This document shows positions 18,066-26,285 of a stretch of 64,000 bases of DNA, piece by piece. Positions within the stretch are counted from its first letter, which is position 1, and the number at the start of each line of letters is the position of its first letter. The stretch comes from Nocardioides speluncae. GTDB lineage: Bacteria; Actinomycetota; Actinomycetes; Propionibacteriales; Nocardioidaceae. The notes beneath the pieces are model-generated. The model was not told where the DNA came from, ran no database searches, and saw only the letters and a list, made by a program, of their open reading frames with translations. A program made the position numbers and the translations under genes. The stretch covers positions 62,001 through 126,000 of the forward strand of contig NZ_QEOO01000022.1 in the NCBI RefSeq assembly GCF_003121585.1. The letters run 5' to 3'.

Positions 18066-18222
18066 CCCGGATCCACCGATAGGCGCCGTAGCGAGCGTCG
18101 CCAGGCGGGTGTGATGGCAAGGCGGCGGAGCGAAGGCGGGCCGGAGGCCCGTCGAGTCTTCGCCAACGCAGCCAGCGCGCCCGCATGGAGGCGCTCGGTA
18201 GGTGGCTATCGGTGGATCCGGG
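18066..18222. repeat. 157-bp terminal-inverted-repeat element, copy A
   Basis: Perfect 17-bp inverted ends (CCCGGATCCACCGATAG at 18066-18082 and its complement at 18206-18222) enclose a 123-bp core. The element at 41731-41887 has the same length and about 93% core identity. All four end differences between copies occur as matched pairs in both arms. The core contains GCGAAG/CTTCGC and GGGCC/GGCCC pairings, so the whole can fold into a long branched hairpin. The element begins two bases after the ccr stop. No coding potential is credible. Confidence 0.85.
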
Positions 18223-18597
18223 CTAGGACACCGGGAGTACGACGCAGCAGCCGGCCGTGGCACCACGCCACCGGCCGGCTGCTGTCATTTGGCCTGCCCA
18301 TGTGACCCGCCATCTGACCTGGCCTTTGATCTGCTCTTTGGCCGGGACCGCCACTCTCGGGCGTGCCGCCTGCGCACAACCCTCGGCCGTGCGTCAGAAT
18401 GCTCCGCACAACACCGCCACCCGAGTCACCACGTCGGTACAGACCCGCCGACACCACCGCAAAGCGGACACCCGCATGGGCCGACTATGCAGTTCCGGCC
18501 GATGTCCGGGCCCGGGGTGTGTTCTTTGCTCGGGATCGGGAAGTATGGGCCCTACCATCCCGGGGGGCACACCTGAGCAGGAAGAGGTACGCACGTC
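18223..18597. other. non-coding gap upstream of coiled-coil gene
   Basis: After repeat A and the hairpin at 18245-18284, about 310 bp remain with no supported gene. TACCAT at 18555-18560 is a possible -10 for the coiled-coil gene, and GGAAGAGG just before its ATG a possible ribosome-binding site. Confidence 0.35.
18245..18284 (+). terminator. probable terminator of the ccr transcript
   Basis: Arms CAGCAGCCGGCCG (18245-18257) and CGGCCGGCTGCTG (18272-18284) pair perfectly over 13 bp and are followed by TCATTT. It is the only strong hairpin with a T-rich edge between ccr and the next gene. Confidence 0.65.
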
Positions 18598-19737
18598 ATG
18601 AGTGACAAGGGCCTGTCCATCTTCGACGAAGAGCCGGAGGCTGCGGTCGACGACCAGGCAACCCAGGTGCTCGCCGCCCACAAAGAAGCCCGCACGTCGG
18701 GGTCGTCCTCCACGACCGCGCGGCCGCCGCTCCCGCCCGTCCAGGCCCTCCCCTCGTTCCCCGTCGTCCGCAAGGGCGGCTACGAGCGTGAGGCCGTCGA
18801 CGCCCGCCTGCGTCAGTTCGCCGCCGAGAAGTCCGGGCTCAGCACCAGCCTCACCTCCTCCGAAGCTCGGGTGATCGAGCTCGAGGCGGAGCTCAAGAGG
18901 TCCAAGGCCCAGCTCGCCGAGGTCGACACTCCGTCGTACACCGGGCTCGGTGGGCGCGCCAGCGAGATGCTCCGGCTCGCCGAGGAGGAGGCCGGCGACG
19001 TCCGCCACGAAGCCGCCCGGGAGGCAGCCGAGATCCGCGAGCAGGCCACCAAGGACGCCAAGGCGATCCGCGCCGCCGCCGCGCGCGAGGCCGAGGACAT
19101 GCGGATCGTGCAGAGCAAGGAGCTCGAGGACAGCCGCGGCCGGATCCTCGAGGACGCCGAGCAGGAGCGCAAGCTCGCCCTGGCCGAGGCGGCCGACGCG
19201 GTCGCCACCGCCAAGCGGGAGACCGACGCGCTGCGCCTGGCCGCGCAGAACGAGACCAACGACCTGCGCACCACCACCATGCGCGATGCCGAGAAGCTGC
19301 GTGCCGCCGCCGACCGCGAGGTCGCCGAAGCCCGTCGTACGCTCGCGGTCGAGAAGGAGCGGCTGGCCCGCGAGGCCGCCGAGCACCACGCCAGCGCCAC
19401 CACGGAGACCAAGCGCCTGGTCGAGGAGGCCGAGCAGCGGGCATCGGCCGCCGAGCAGCGGGCGCAGGAGGCGATCGCACAGGCCACCACCCACCGCCAG
19501 CAGGCGCAGAGCGAGTCCGAGGCGCAGCTGGCCCGCGCGCGCCGCGAGGCCGAGCAGATCGTCCAGGCCGCCCACACCCAGGCCGAGGCCGCCACGGCCA
19601 CCGGGCAGGAGGAGGCCGAGCGCGAGCTCGCCACGCTGCGCACCGAGGTCGACCAGCTCAGCCGTCGCCGCGACGCCATCGCCTCCCAGCTCGGTGCGCT
19701 GCGCAACGTGGTGGCCGGCTTCGGCGACGAGGCCTGA
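18598..19737 (+). CDS. Scy/FilP-like coiled-coil cytoskeletal protein
   Basis: A 379-residue protein that is almost entirely coiled coil from residue 75 on, rich in Ala/Glu/Arg heptads. A conserved-looking short segment at about 55-75 (FPVVRKGGYEREAVDARLRQF) resembles the DivIVA-type N-terminus. In Streptomyces coelicolor, as I recall, the polar-growth proteins Scy and FilP are encoded beside the epimerase and thiolase genes, and the same neighbourhood occurs here. A role in polar growth or cell-shape scaffolding is therefore likely but inferred. The AI-2E permease gene starts 9 bp downstream. Confidence 0.8.
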   Translation: MSDKGLSIFDEEPEAAVDDQATQVLAAHKEARTSGSSSTTARPPLPPVQALPSFPVVRKGGYEREAVDARLRQFAAEKSGLSTSLTSSEARVIELEAELKRSKAQLAEVDTPSYTGLGGRASEMLRLAEEEAGDVRHEAAREAAEIREQATKDAKAIRAAAAREAEDMRIVQSKELEDSRGRILEDAEQERKLALAEAADAVATAKRETDALRLAAQNETNDLRTTTMRDAEKLRAAADREVAEARRTLAVEKERLAREAAEHHASATTETKRLVEEAEQRASAAEQRAQEAIAQATTHRQQAQSESEAQLARARREAEQIVQAAHTQAEAATATGQEEAERELATLRTEVDQLSRRRDAIASQLGALRNVVAGFGDEA

Positions 19738-19746
19738 TCCCACCGG

Positions 19747-20928
19747 ATGGTCGACGCAGCCGAGGACGCCGCCGAGGGCGCGGCCAAGGCCGACGACGCC
19801 GCGGCCCGCGCGGCATCGGCGGCGGCGCGCGCTGAGGACGCCGCCGACGAGGCGGCCGAGCAGCTAGCGGCGTACCCCCTCGGCAAGCCGGGCGAGCCGC
19901 TGCAGCGCCACTCGGCGTTCTACATCGGCTTCTTCGGTGGCCTCGGCGCGCTGGTCGCGTGGTGGCTCGGGCAGCAGATCCTCGCGGTCGGATCGATCCT
20001 GATTCTGATCGTGGTGGCGATGTTCCTCGCGGCCGGGCTGAACCCGGTGGTGGAGTTCTTCATGCGCCGCGGCCTGGCGCGCTCCTGGTCCGTGCTCGGC
20101 GTGATCGTCGTGGTGCTGCTCGGGATCACGCTGTTCGTCGCGGCGATCGTGCCGGTGGTCAGCGACCAGGTCGCGCTGCTGACCGAGAACGCCCCCGGGT
20201 GGCTCGACCAGCTGGCCAACAACCAGCAGATCAAGGAGCTCGACGAGCGGTACGACGTCATCGACAAGGTGCGCGAGTACGTCCAGGACGGCGACTTCGC
20301 CAGCAAGATCTTCGGTGGCGCCGTCGGCGTCGGCATCGCCGTACTCTCCGCGCTGGCCAACGCCTTCATCGTGATCGTGCTGATGCTCTACTTCCTGGCC
20401 TCGCTGCCGGCGACCAAACAGGCCATCTACCGGCTGGCCCCGGCCTCGCGCCGCGAGCGCGTGAGCAGCCTCGGCGACCAGGTGATCCGCAGCGTCGGCG
20501 GCTACGTCTCGGGCGCGTTCGTGGTGGCGATGTGCGCCGGCTTCACCTCGCTGATCTTCCTGTTCATCGTGGGCCTGGGCGAGTACGCCGTGGCGCTCTC
20601 GGTCGTGGTCGCGCTGCTGTCGCTGATCCCGATGGTCGGCGCGACGATCGCGATGGTGATCGTCTCCCTGATCGGCCTGACCGTCAGCCCCGGCACGGCC
20701 ATCGCCTGCTTCATCTTCTACCTGGCCTACCAGCAGGTCGAGAACTACGTGATCTACCCGAAGGTGATGGCCCGCTCGGTCAACGTCCCCGGCTCGGTGA
20801 CCGTGATCGCGGCCCTCATCGGCGCCTCGCTGCTCGGCTTCGTCGGTGCGCTGATGGCGGTGCCGACCGCGGCCGGGGTGCTGATGCTGACCCGGGAGAT
20901 CTTCATCCGACGGCAGGACGCTCGTTAG
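19747..20928 (+). CDS. AI-2E family (PerM-like) transporter
   Basis: A 393-residue membrane protein. An Ala/Asp/Glu-rich, possibly coiled N-terminus (1-40) precedes about seven to eight membrane helices and the conserved AI-2E region (LIPMVGATIAMVIVSLIGL, YQQVENYVIYPKVMARSVN). The family includes the TqsA AI-2 exporter, PerM and Na+/H+ antiporters, so the substrate cannot be assigned. It follows the coiled-coil gene by 9 bp and ends in a 4-bp TTAG overlap with the convergent reductase gene. Confidence 0.9.
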   Translation: MVDAAEDAAEGAAKADDAAARAASAAARAEDAADEAAEQLAAYPLGKPGEPLQRHSAFYIGFFGGLGALVAWWLGQQILAVGSILILIVVAMFLAAGLNPVVEFFMRRGLARSWSVLGVIVVVLLGITLFVAAIVPVVSDQVALLTENAPGWLDQLANNQQIKELDERYDVIDKVREYVQDGDFASKIFGGAVGVGIAVLSALANAFIVIVLMLYFLASLPATKQAIYRLAPASRRERVSSLGDQVIRSVGGYVSGAFVVAMCAGFTSLIFLFIVGLGEYAVALSVVVALLSLIPMVGATIAMVIVSLIGLTVSPGTAIACFIFYLAYQQVENYVIYPKVMARSVNVPGSVTVIAALIGASLLGFVGALMAVPTAAGVLMLTREIFIRRQDAR

Positions 20929-21512
20929 CGGGTGACCCGGTAGGTCACGTGCACGGCCTCGGCGGTCGCCACGACTCCGGTCTGCTCCAGCTCGACCGGC
21001 GCGGCACTCGAATCGGCGAACAGCGGTGTGCCGGCGCCGAGAAGCACGGGTACGACGTGCAGCCGCATCTCATCGACCAGGCCCGCGGCCAGGCACTGCT
21101 GGACGACCGACGCGCCGCCCACCACGATCACGTCCTTGCCGCCGGCCGCCGCCCGCGCCTTGGCCACGGTCTCCGGCACACCGTCGGTGACGAACTCGAA
21201 CGACGTCGGGCCGCGGTCGACGTTCTCGTGCGGCCGGTGGGTCGCCACGAAGCAGGGCCTGCCGAAGGCGCCGTCCGCGCCCCACGTTCCGATGCCGACC
21301 TCGAACATCCGGCGGCCGAGGACCACCGCGCCGGCAGTCACGAACATCGCTGCGGCCGCCTCGTGATCGGCCTCGGCCGGGGTCGCCCCTTCGAAGCCCA
21401 GCCAGCGGTGCAGGCGATGCCCGGCGGTCCCGAACGGTCGCTCGACGCTGACCTCCTCGCCAGCAAGGTAGCCGTCCAGCGACGGGCTCACGTCCACGAT
21501 GACCTTGCTCAT
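20925..21512 (-). CDS. dihydrofolate reductase-family (RibD C-terminal) protein
   Basis: A 195-residue RibD_C/DHFR-like protein: MSKVIVDVSPSLDGYLAG at the start, VLGRRMFEVG and GKDVIVVGGASVVQQCLAAGLVDEMRLHVVPVLLGAGTPLF. Family members bind NADPH and include YyaP/YwjB types with unknown substrates. The ATG at 21512 is set by the conserved N-terminus. It lies 22 bp downstream of the DMT permease gene and is probably cotranscribed with it. Confidence 0.9.
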   Translation of the reverse strand: MSKVIVDVSPSLDGYLAGEEVSVERPFGTAGHRLHRWLGFEGATPAEADHEAAAAMFVTAGAVVLGRRMFEVGIGTWGADGAFGRPCFVATHRPHENVDRGPTSFEFVTDGVPETVAKARAAAGGKDVIVVGGASVVQQCLAAGLVDEMRLHVVPVLLGAGTPLFADSSAAPVELEQTGVVATAEAVHVTYRVTR

Positions 21513-21534
21513 GCGATCAGCCCTTCTGCTCAGG

Positions 21535-22503
21535 TCAGGTGCCGGTGACGACAGGGAGAGGGGCCTCACGGGGCTCGCCGAGCTTGACGGCGACCACGCC
21601 CACCAGGATCAGCACGCCGCCGAGCAGCTGCACCACCCGCGGCAGCTCGCCGAGCAGCAGCCAGGCTGCGACGAGTGCGGCCACGACCTCCAGCAGCGCC
21701 ACGAAGGAGGCCAGCCGGGAGCCCAGCCGGCGGCCGGCCTCGATGCCGGTGACGTAGGCGAGGGCCGCGGTCACCACGCCGAGGGCGAGCACCGGTAGCC
21801 ACCACGGGACGGTGCCGACGGCGTACTCCACGTCGGCGGTGGACGCGGCGAGCGGCAGGATGCCGACCCAGCCGGCCAGCAGCAGCGTGACGGCGCCGAC
21901 CGCCAGCCCACCAGCGGCGAGCACGATCGGCGGCAGCCCGGTGGACTCGTCGGCCGACAGGATGAAGTACGTCGCCGCGCCGACCATCGCTCCGAGCGCC
22001 CACAGCACGCCGACCGGGTTGAGGGCGGCTCCGGACATCAGGTCGAGCACGAGGACCAGCCCGGCCGCCGCGATCACCGCGCCCAGCACCGTCAGCCGCC
22101 CGGGACGCTGGCCGTGTCGCGCCCACAGCCAGCAGATCACCGCGACCGGCGCGGTGTACTCGATCAGCAGGGCGATGCCGACCTCCATGTGCACGACCGC
22201 GTTGAAGTAGCACAGCTGGGCGCCCGCCACCGCGGCGACGCCGTACACCGTCACCATCCGCGCGTTCTGGCGCAGCAGCCCCCAGCGGCCGCGCAGCGCG
22301 ATGACGGCCGGGATCGCCAGGACCGCTGCGGCGACCAGCACTCTCATGGTCACGGCCGCGGCCGGCGTCCACCCGGCGTCCATCAGGCCGCGGGCCAGCG
22401 AGCCGGACAGCCCGAACGAGATGGCAGACGCCAGCGCGAACGCCAGCCCAGCGCCGATGCGCTGGCGGGAGAGGTTCACCGTGTCATCTGTCATCGTCGC
22501 CAT
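21535..22503 (-). CDS. EamA/DMT-family permease (RhtA-like)
   Basis: A 322-residue permease with ten predicted membrane helices in two EamA repeats, similar in layout to threonine/homoserine exporters. An alternative ATG lies three codons in. A very good promoter (TTGACA, 17 bp, TACCGT) lies directly upstream on this strand. The gene is divergent from a CGNR-type regulator that may control it. It differs from the DMT gene at 4346-5317 and is not an obvious recent duplicate. Confidence 0.87.
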   Translation of the reverse strand: MATMTDDTVNLSRQRIGAGLAFALASAISFGLSGSLARGLMDAGWTPAAAVTMRVLVAAAVLAIPAVIALRGRWGLLRQNARMVTVYGVAAVAGAQLCYFNAVVHMEVGIALLIEYTAPVAVICWLWARHGQRPGRLTVLGAVIAAAGLVLVLDLMSGAALNPVGVLWALGAMVGAATYFILSADESTGLPPIVLAAGGLAVGAVTLLLAGWVGILPLAASTADVEYAVGTVPWWLPVLALGVVTAALAYVTGIEAGRRLGSRLASFVALLEVVAALVAAWLLLGELPRVVQLLGGVLILVGVVAVKLGEPREAPLPVVTGT

Positions 22504-22511
22504 GACACATG

Positions 22512-22540
22512 ACGGTAGTTGGATGTGTGTAATCTGTCAA
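22512..22540 (-). promoter_or_regulatory. consensus-like promoter for the DMT permease
   Basis: On the minus strand TTGACA (22540-22535), a 17-bp spacer and TACCGT (22517-22512). The -10 ends 8 bp before the ATG at 22503, so the message would be almost leaderless. It overlaps the divergent -10 TAATCT (22530-22535) of the CGNR gene, so the two promoters compete for the same DNA. Confidence 0.65.
22530..22535 (+). promoter_or_regulatory. -10 element of the CGNR-type gene
   Basis: TAATCT, six bases before the GTG at 22542, with no ribosome-binding site between. The spacing indicates a leaderless message. Confidence 0.5.
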
Positions 22541-22541
22541 T

Positions 22542-23078
22542 GTGCTTTTCACTAATGACACTGAGACCTCGCTGCAGGCTGCTGTCGCCCTGGTGAACTC
22601 CTTCGACGAACCGGACACCCTGGAGACCGTCGAGCAGCTGGACTCGTACTTCGACGAGTTCCAGTACACCGGCCGGCATGACCGCGACGCCGCCGAGCTC
22701 GAGGCCGTGCGCGCGCTCCGGCCACGGCTGCGCGCGCTGCTCACCGCCGACCGCGACGGGGCGGTGGAGCTGGTCAACCGGATGCTGGCCGAGTCGCGCG
22801 CGGTCCCCCAGCTGGTGCGTCACGACCAGTGGGACTGGCACATCCATGCGGTCGAGGTGGATCAGCCGTTCGCGACCCGGATCCTGGTCGAGACCGCGAT
22901 GGCGATGATCGACGTGATCCGCGCCGACGAGATGTCGCGGTTCGGGATCTGCGCGGACGACGACTGCGACGGCGTCGTCCTCGACCTGTCTCGCAACCGC
23001 TCGCGCATGTTCTGCAGTACGACGTGCAGCAACCGCGCCGCCGTCGCCGCCTACCGGGCGCGCCAGGCCCGAGCCTGA
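22542..23078 (+). CDS. CGNR zinc-finger (ABATE-type) regulator
   Basis: A 178-residue protein. The N-terminal 125 residues match the ABATE stress-sensing region; the C-terminus is a zinc finger with Cys pairs in GICADDDCDG and MFCSTTCSNRAAVAAYRARQ. The signature reads CSNR instead of CGNR. The GTG start follows a -10 element without a leader. The divergent arrangement suggests it controls the DMT permease gene. DNA binding is a family inference. Confidence 0.85.
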   Translation: MLFTNDTETSLQAAVALVNSFDEPDTLETVEQLDSYFDEFQYTGRHDRDAAELEAVRALRPRLRALLTADRDGAVELVNRMLAESRAVPQLVRHDQWDWHIHAVEVDQPFATRILVETAMAMIDVIRADEMSRFGICADDDCDGVVLDLSRNRSRMFCSTTCSNRAAVAAYRARQARA

Positions 23079-23095
23079 CTCCCGGGCCTGGCGCG
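23059..23095. terminator. bidirectional hairpin terminator
   Basis: CGCGCCAGGCCCG (23059-23071) and CGGGCCTGGCGCG (23083-23095) form a 13-bp perfect stem with an 11-nt loop between the convergent CGNR gene and the membrane protein gene ending at 23100. The left arm encodes the last residues of the CGNR protein. There is no T-tract. Confidence 0.6.
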
Positions 23096-23099
23096 GCCC

Positions 23100-24221
23100 T
23101 CAGCCGAGGATGCCGATGAACAAGCCGGCGAACTCGCCGGTCTCGTCCGCCGGGCCGTGCAACGTCACCGGCACCGCGCCGACCGTCCACTCCTGGACGA
23201 TCGCCCGGGTCAGCTTCTTGTCCGGCCACCCCTCGCCCTGGTTGACCTGGGGGCACTCACCACCGAGATGGACGACCAGCCGCTGGGTGTTCACGCTGCC
23301 TGCGGCTCCGAACTTGTCCTCACCCCGGGCCTCGATCACCGCCACCTCACCCGAGTCACGCGGTGCGGTGCAGCGAGCGTGCGGAGCCCGGTGGACCGCT
23401 CGGAGCAGCCGCTCGGTGGCCTCGGCGTCGAACTCCGCTGTCGTTGCCAGCCGCAACCGGCCATCGTCCTCGCGATAGGTGCAGACCGTCATCCCGAGCG
23501 GCGGACCCAGGCCTTCGTCGCCGACGCCGGAGGCCGTCGGCGGCGCGTCCAACTCGGGCGCACAGGCGGCATCGGCCGGAATCGGCCGGGCACTGCCCAG
23601 GATCTGGGCGCGGAGCTCGGCATCGTCGGTCGCGACGGTCACGGTTGTGCCGCCCACCTCGACCGTCTCCTCGGTGTAGCCGCTGAGCTTGACCGTGCCG
23701 GGCTCCAGCGGCGCGCCCAGCCAGACGTACGGCGCTGCCGGCGCCGGCCGATTGGCAGCGTCGATCGTGGTGCAGGCGTCGGTCAGGTACACCGGCCGCC
23801 CGACGTACGCCGCCGACGGCCGGCCGAGGTCACTGGCGGCGCGAGCGGAGCCGATGCCACAGTCCAGCAGGGTGCCGTCCTCGACCGGCGCTCCACCCCA
23901 GCCCCAGGTCGGCGGGACCTTCACCTCGACGCCGCGCCAGGCCTCCGTACGCCAGTCGGCGGGCACGTCGACCGCGACCGGTGCGTTCGACTTCGTCGGC
24001 TGGGCAGGCCCGCCACCATCTCCGCCGCCCGTCTGCGCGATCGCGACCCCTCCGACCGCGATCGCGGCCACCGCGGCGGCCACGAGCAGCAGCCGGCCGG
24101 CGCTGGGCGTCCGCCCCGCGGCGGCTCGGGCCCGATCGGCCACCGGTACATCGACATCCGCCTCGTGAGCGTGCCGCTCCAGACTCTCCCGAACCATCTG
24201 CTCCACCTTCTCCTCACGCAT
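23100..24221 (-). CDS. membrane protein paired with ECF sigma factor
   Basis: A 373-residue protein with a cytoplasmic N-terminus (1-40, MREEKVEQMVRESLERHAHEAD), one membrane helix (about 43-65) and a large extracytoplasmic part with six or more Cys. This is the topology of an anti-sigma factor or sigma-linked surface sensor, though no zinc anti-sigma motif is seen. The ATG overlaps the sigma factor stop by 8 bp, showing translational coupling. Role as sigma regulator is inferred from position. Confidence 0.8.
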   Translation of the reverse strand: MREEKVEQMVRESLERHAHEADVDVPVADRARAAAGRTPSAGRLLLVAAAVAAIAVGGVAIAQTGGGDGGGPAQPTKSNAPVAVDVPADWRTEAWRGVEVKVPPTWGWGGAPVEDGTLLDCGIGSARAASDLGRPSAAYVGRPVYLTDACTTIDAANRPAPAAPYVWLGAPLEPGTVKLSGYTEETVEVGGTTVTVATDDAELRAQILGSARPIPADAACAPELDAPPTASGVGDEGLGPPLGMTVCTYREDDGRLRLATTAEFDAEATERLLRAVHRAPHARCTAPRDSGEVAVIEARGEDKFGAAGSVNTQRLVVHLGGECPQVNQGEGWPDKKLTRAIVQEWTVGAVPVTLHGPADETGEFAGLFIGILG

Positions 24222-24717
24222 GATCAGCCTCCTCTGCCTCAAGCTCGGTGCGCATCGCGGCCAGCGCCCGATGCACATGGGAGCGGGCGGTCGCCTCCGC
24301 GCAGCCCAGGATCCGCGCGATCTCGGCGTACTCCAGGTCCTCGAAGAAGCGCAGCACGATCGCCGCCCGCTGAGTCCTGCCGAGTCCCGCACAGACCCGC
24401 CACACCGCGTCGTCCTCGGCGATCCGGACGGCCGGGTCGGCCGCCGCCGACAGCACTCGCACCTCCGGCACCGCCGACTCGCGCCGGCCGAACCGGCGCC
24501 ACCACGACACGTGGGCGTTGACGACCATCCGGCGCACGTAGGCATCCGGGTCGTCGGCGCGCTGGATCCGCGACCAGCGCTCGCACGCCGAGGTGAGCGC
24601 GGTCTGCACCGCGTCCTCCGCGGCGTGCTGGCTGCCGGTCACCAGGTACGCGAACCGGATCAGCGCCGGCACCCGCGCCGACACCCATTCGTCGAAGCTC
24701 AGCTCACCGGCCGTCAT
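24214..24717 (-). CDS. ECF (SigE-family) RNA polymerase sigma factor
   Basis: A 167-residue sigma factor. Region 2 is FAYLVTGSQHAAEDAVQTALTSACERW and region 4 is LGRTQRAAIVLRFFEDLEYAEIARILGCAEATARSHVHRAL. It belongs to the actinobacterial SigE-family ECF group commonly followed by a single-pass membrane protein gene, as here. The ATG at 24717 is chosen; an in-frame ATG at 24738 would add seven residues. Target promoters are unknown. Confidence 0.9.
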   Translation of the reverse strand: MTAGELSFDEWVSARVPALIRFAYLVTGSQHAAEDAVQTALTSACERWSRIQRADDPDAYVRRMVVNAHVSWWRRFGRRESAVPEVRVLSAAADPAVRIAEDDAVWRVCAGLGRTQRAAIVLRFFEDLEYAEIARILGCAEATARSHVHRALAAMRTELEAEEADHA

Positions 24718-24784
24718 CGCCCCCACCGCCACATCCATGCAGAACTGACGTCGGCGAGCCCGATCGCGTTGCAGTCGGGCGCAA

Positions 24785-25585
24785 CTATTCCTGAATCGGC
24801 TTGGGGACCGGGACGTCCTTGTAGGCGGACAGGTTGTGGGCGTTGTACGCCGAGGTGTCGGCGGTCTCCATCGGGCCGTCCCACTCCCGCGGCAGAGGTA
24901 CGGCGACCGACGGGGCAACCCGGCGTACCACCTCGTCCAGGACCCGCTCGGCATCGCCGACCCACAGATGCTTGGAGCCGGCCATCGGCACCACCTCGGC
25001 CTGCGGAACGGCCGCGAACCGCTCGGCGGCCTCCGCCGGCCGCAGGTAGTCGTCGAACTCCGGCACCAGCGCGGTCACCGGCTTGCCGGCCTCGGCCCAG
25101 GCGGCCAGATGCGACGGCTCCGAGAAGCGCAGCGGCGGCGACAGCAGGATCGCGCCCTGCACGCCCGGGTCCAGGCCGTGCATCAGCGCGACGTCGGTGC
25201 CGAAGGACCAGCCGACCAGCCAGATGTTGGGCAGGTCGTGGAACTCGGCGTACTCGATCGCGGCGGCCACGTCGAACCGCTCCCCGCGGGCGTTGTCGAA
25301 CGCGCCCTCGCTGGTGCCCTGCTCGCTCCACGTGCCGCGCGAGTTGTAGCGGAGCACCGCGATCCCAGCGAGCGCCGGCAGCCGGAACGCCGCCTTGCGG
25401 AAGACGTGGCTGTCCATCATGCCGCCGTGCGTGGGCAGCGGGTGCAGACAGATCAGCGTGGCCACCGGCGCCTGCTCGGCGGGCACCGCCAGCTCCGCGA
25501 CCAGCTTGAGGCCGTCGGCGGTCTCGAGCGTCAGCGGCTCCCGGCGGGCGGGCAGGACGGAGTTGGCACGGATCTTCTGCGACAT
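24785..25585 (-). CDS. alpha/beta hydrolase
   Basis: A 266-residue alpha/beta-hydrolase with a nucleophile elbow GWSFG, an oxyanion region HPLPTHGG and a late GSKHLWVG His. It resembles dienelactone hydrolase or YfhR-like alpha/beta hydrolases, with the substrate unknown. The ATG at 25585 (MSQKIRANS) is preferred over one six codons upstream. It precedes the sigma factor gene on the same strand by about 67 bp, so it may be transcribed with it. Confidence 0.88.
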   Translation of the reverse strand: MSQKIRANSVLPARREPLTLETADGLKLVAELAVPAEQAPVATLICLHPLPTHGGMMDSHVFRKAAFRLPALAGIAVLRYNSRGTWSEQGTSEGAFDNARGERFDVAAAIEYAEFHDLPNIWLVGWSFGTDVALMHGLDPGVQGAILLSPPLRFSEPSHLAAWAEAGKPVTALVPEFDDYLRPAEAAERFAAVPQAEVVPMAGSKHLWVGDAERVLDEVVRRVAPSVAVPLPREWDGPMETADTSAYNAHNLSAYKDVPVPKPIQE

Positions 25586-25702
25586 GCACCTATTCTCGGC
25601 CACGCCCCGGGATCGGTCGAAACGGCGACGAACCGGGCTCCGAGCGATCCAGACTCGGTGCTGACCAGGTCGGACTGGTCGCCCCCTCTCCTAGGAGTAC
25701 CG

Positions 25703-26272
25703 ATGTCACCCACCACCCTCCGCCGCCCGAACCGGGCCGCGGTCCTCACCCTCTGCGCAGCACTCGCCCTGTCCGCCTGGCTGCTCCGGCCCACGCCGGC
25801 CGGGAGCGCCGACGCCCCCAGCGCCCCCGGAGCTGCCGCCATCCCGGCGAGCCAGCGGGCCGGCAGCCTCCGGCTCTCCGGCTTCAGCACGGTGATCCTG
25901 CCCATCCGCTCCTTCTCGATCGGCGCACACGTGCCGGCAGGCGGTGCCAAGGCGACGTTCGCGGAGGCGCAGGTCGCGCTCGACGCGCACGCGGTCTCGC
26001 CGGCGATCCTGCGCACCACTGCGACCGGAGCCCACGTACCGAAGCTGACCGTGGTGCTCTACCACGCAGGCACCACGACCAGGTTCCAGCAGTGGGAGCT
26101 CGAGGAGGTCACCTTCGCCAGCACGAACACGGCCAAGTCGGGCAACGCCGGCGACACCCACGAGCAGCTGGCCATCCGCTACGCGAAGATCACCGAGTCG
26201 ATCTACGCCAGCAACGGGACCACGCTGCAGTCCAAGTTCTGCTTCAACATCGCCGCCAGCCAGACCTGCTAA
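25703..26272 (+). CDS. secreted Hcp-fold (T6SS tube protein-like) protein
   Basis: A 189-residue protein with a signal peptide (residues 1-36) and a domain at about 55-185 that looks like the Hcp/DUF796 family: AILRTTATGAHVPKLTVVLYHA, FQQWELEEVTFAS and HEQLAIRYAKITESIY. Hcp forms the tube of Gram-negative type VI systems; here an exported version occurs alone in an actinobacterium without T6SS genes nearby. Two Cys near the C-terminus could form a disulfide. AGGAG lies upstream of the ATG. Role unknown. Confidence 0.75.
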   Translation: MSPTTLRRPNRAAVLTLCAALALSAWLLRPTPAGSADAPSAPGAAAIPASQRAGSLRLSGFSTVILPIRSFSIGAHVPAGGAKATFAEAQVALDAHAVSPAILRTTATGAHVPKLTVVLYHAGTTTRFQQWELEEVTFASTNTAKSGNAGDTHEQLAIRYAKITESIYASNGTTLQSKFCFNIAASQTC

Positions 26273-26285
26273 TGGCCGCTCCTAA

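Noticed and set aside
18042..18266. Small frames inside repeat A and their near-copies in repeat B (41722-41973)
   Set aside because: The shared peptides follow from the DNA repeat; the differences do not favour synonymous sites and no start signal is present.
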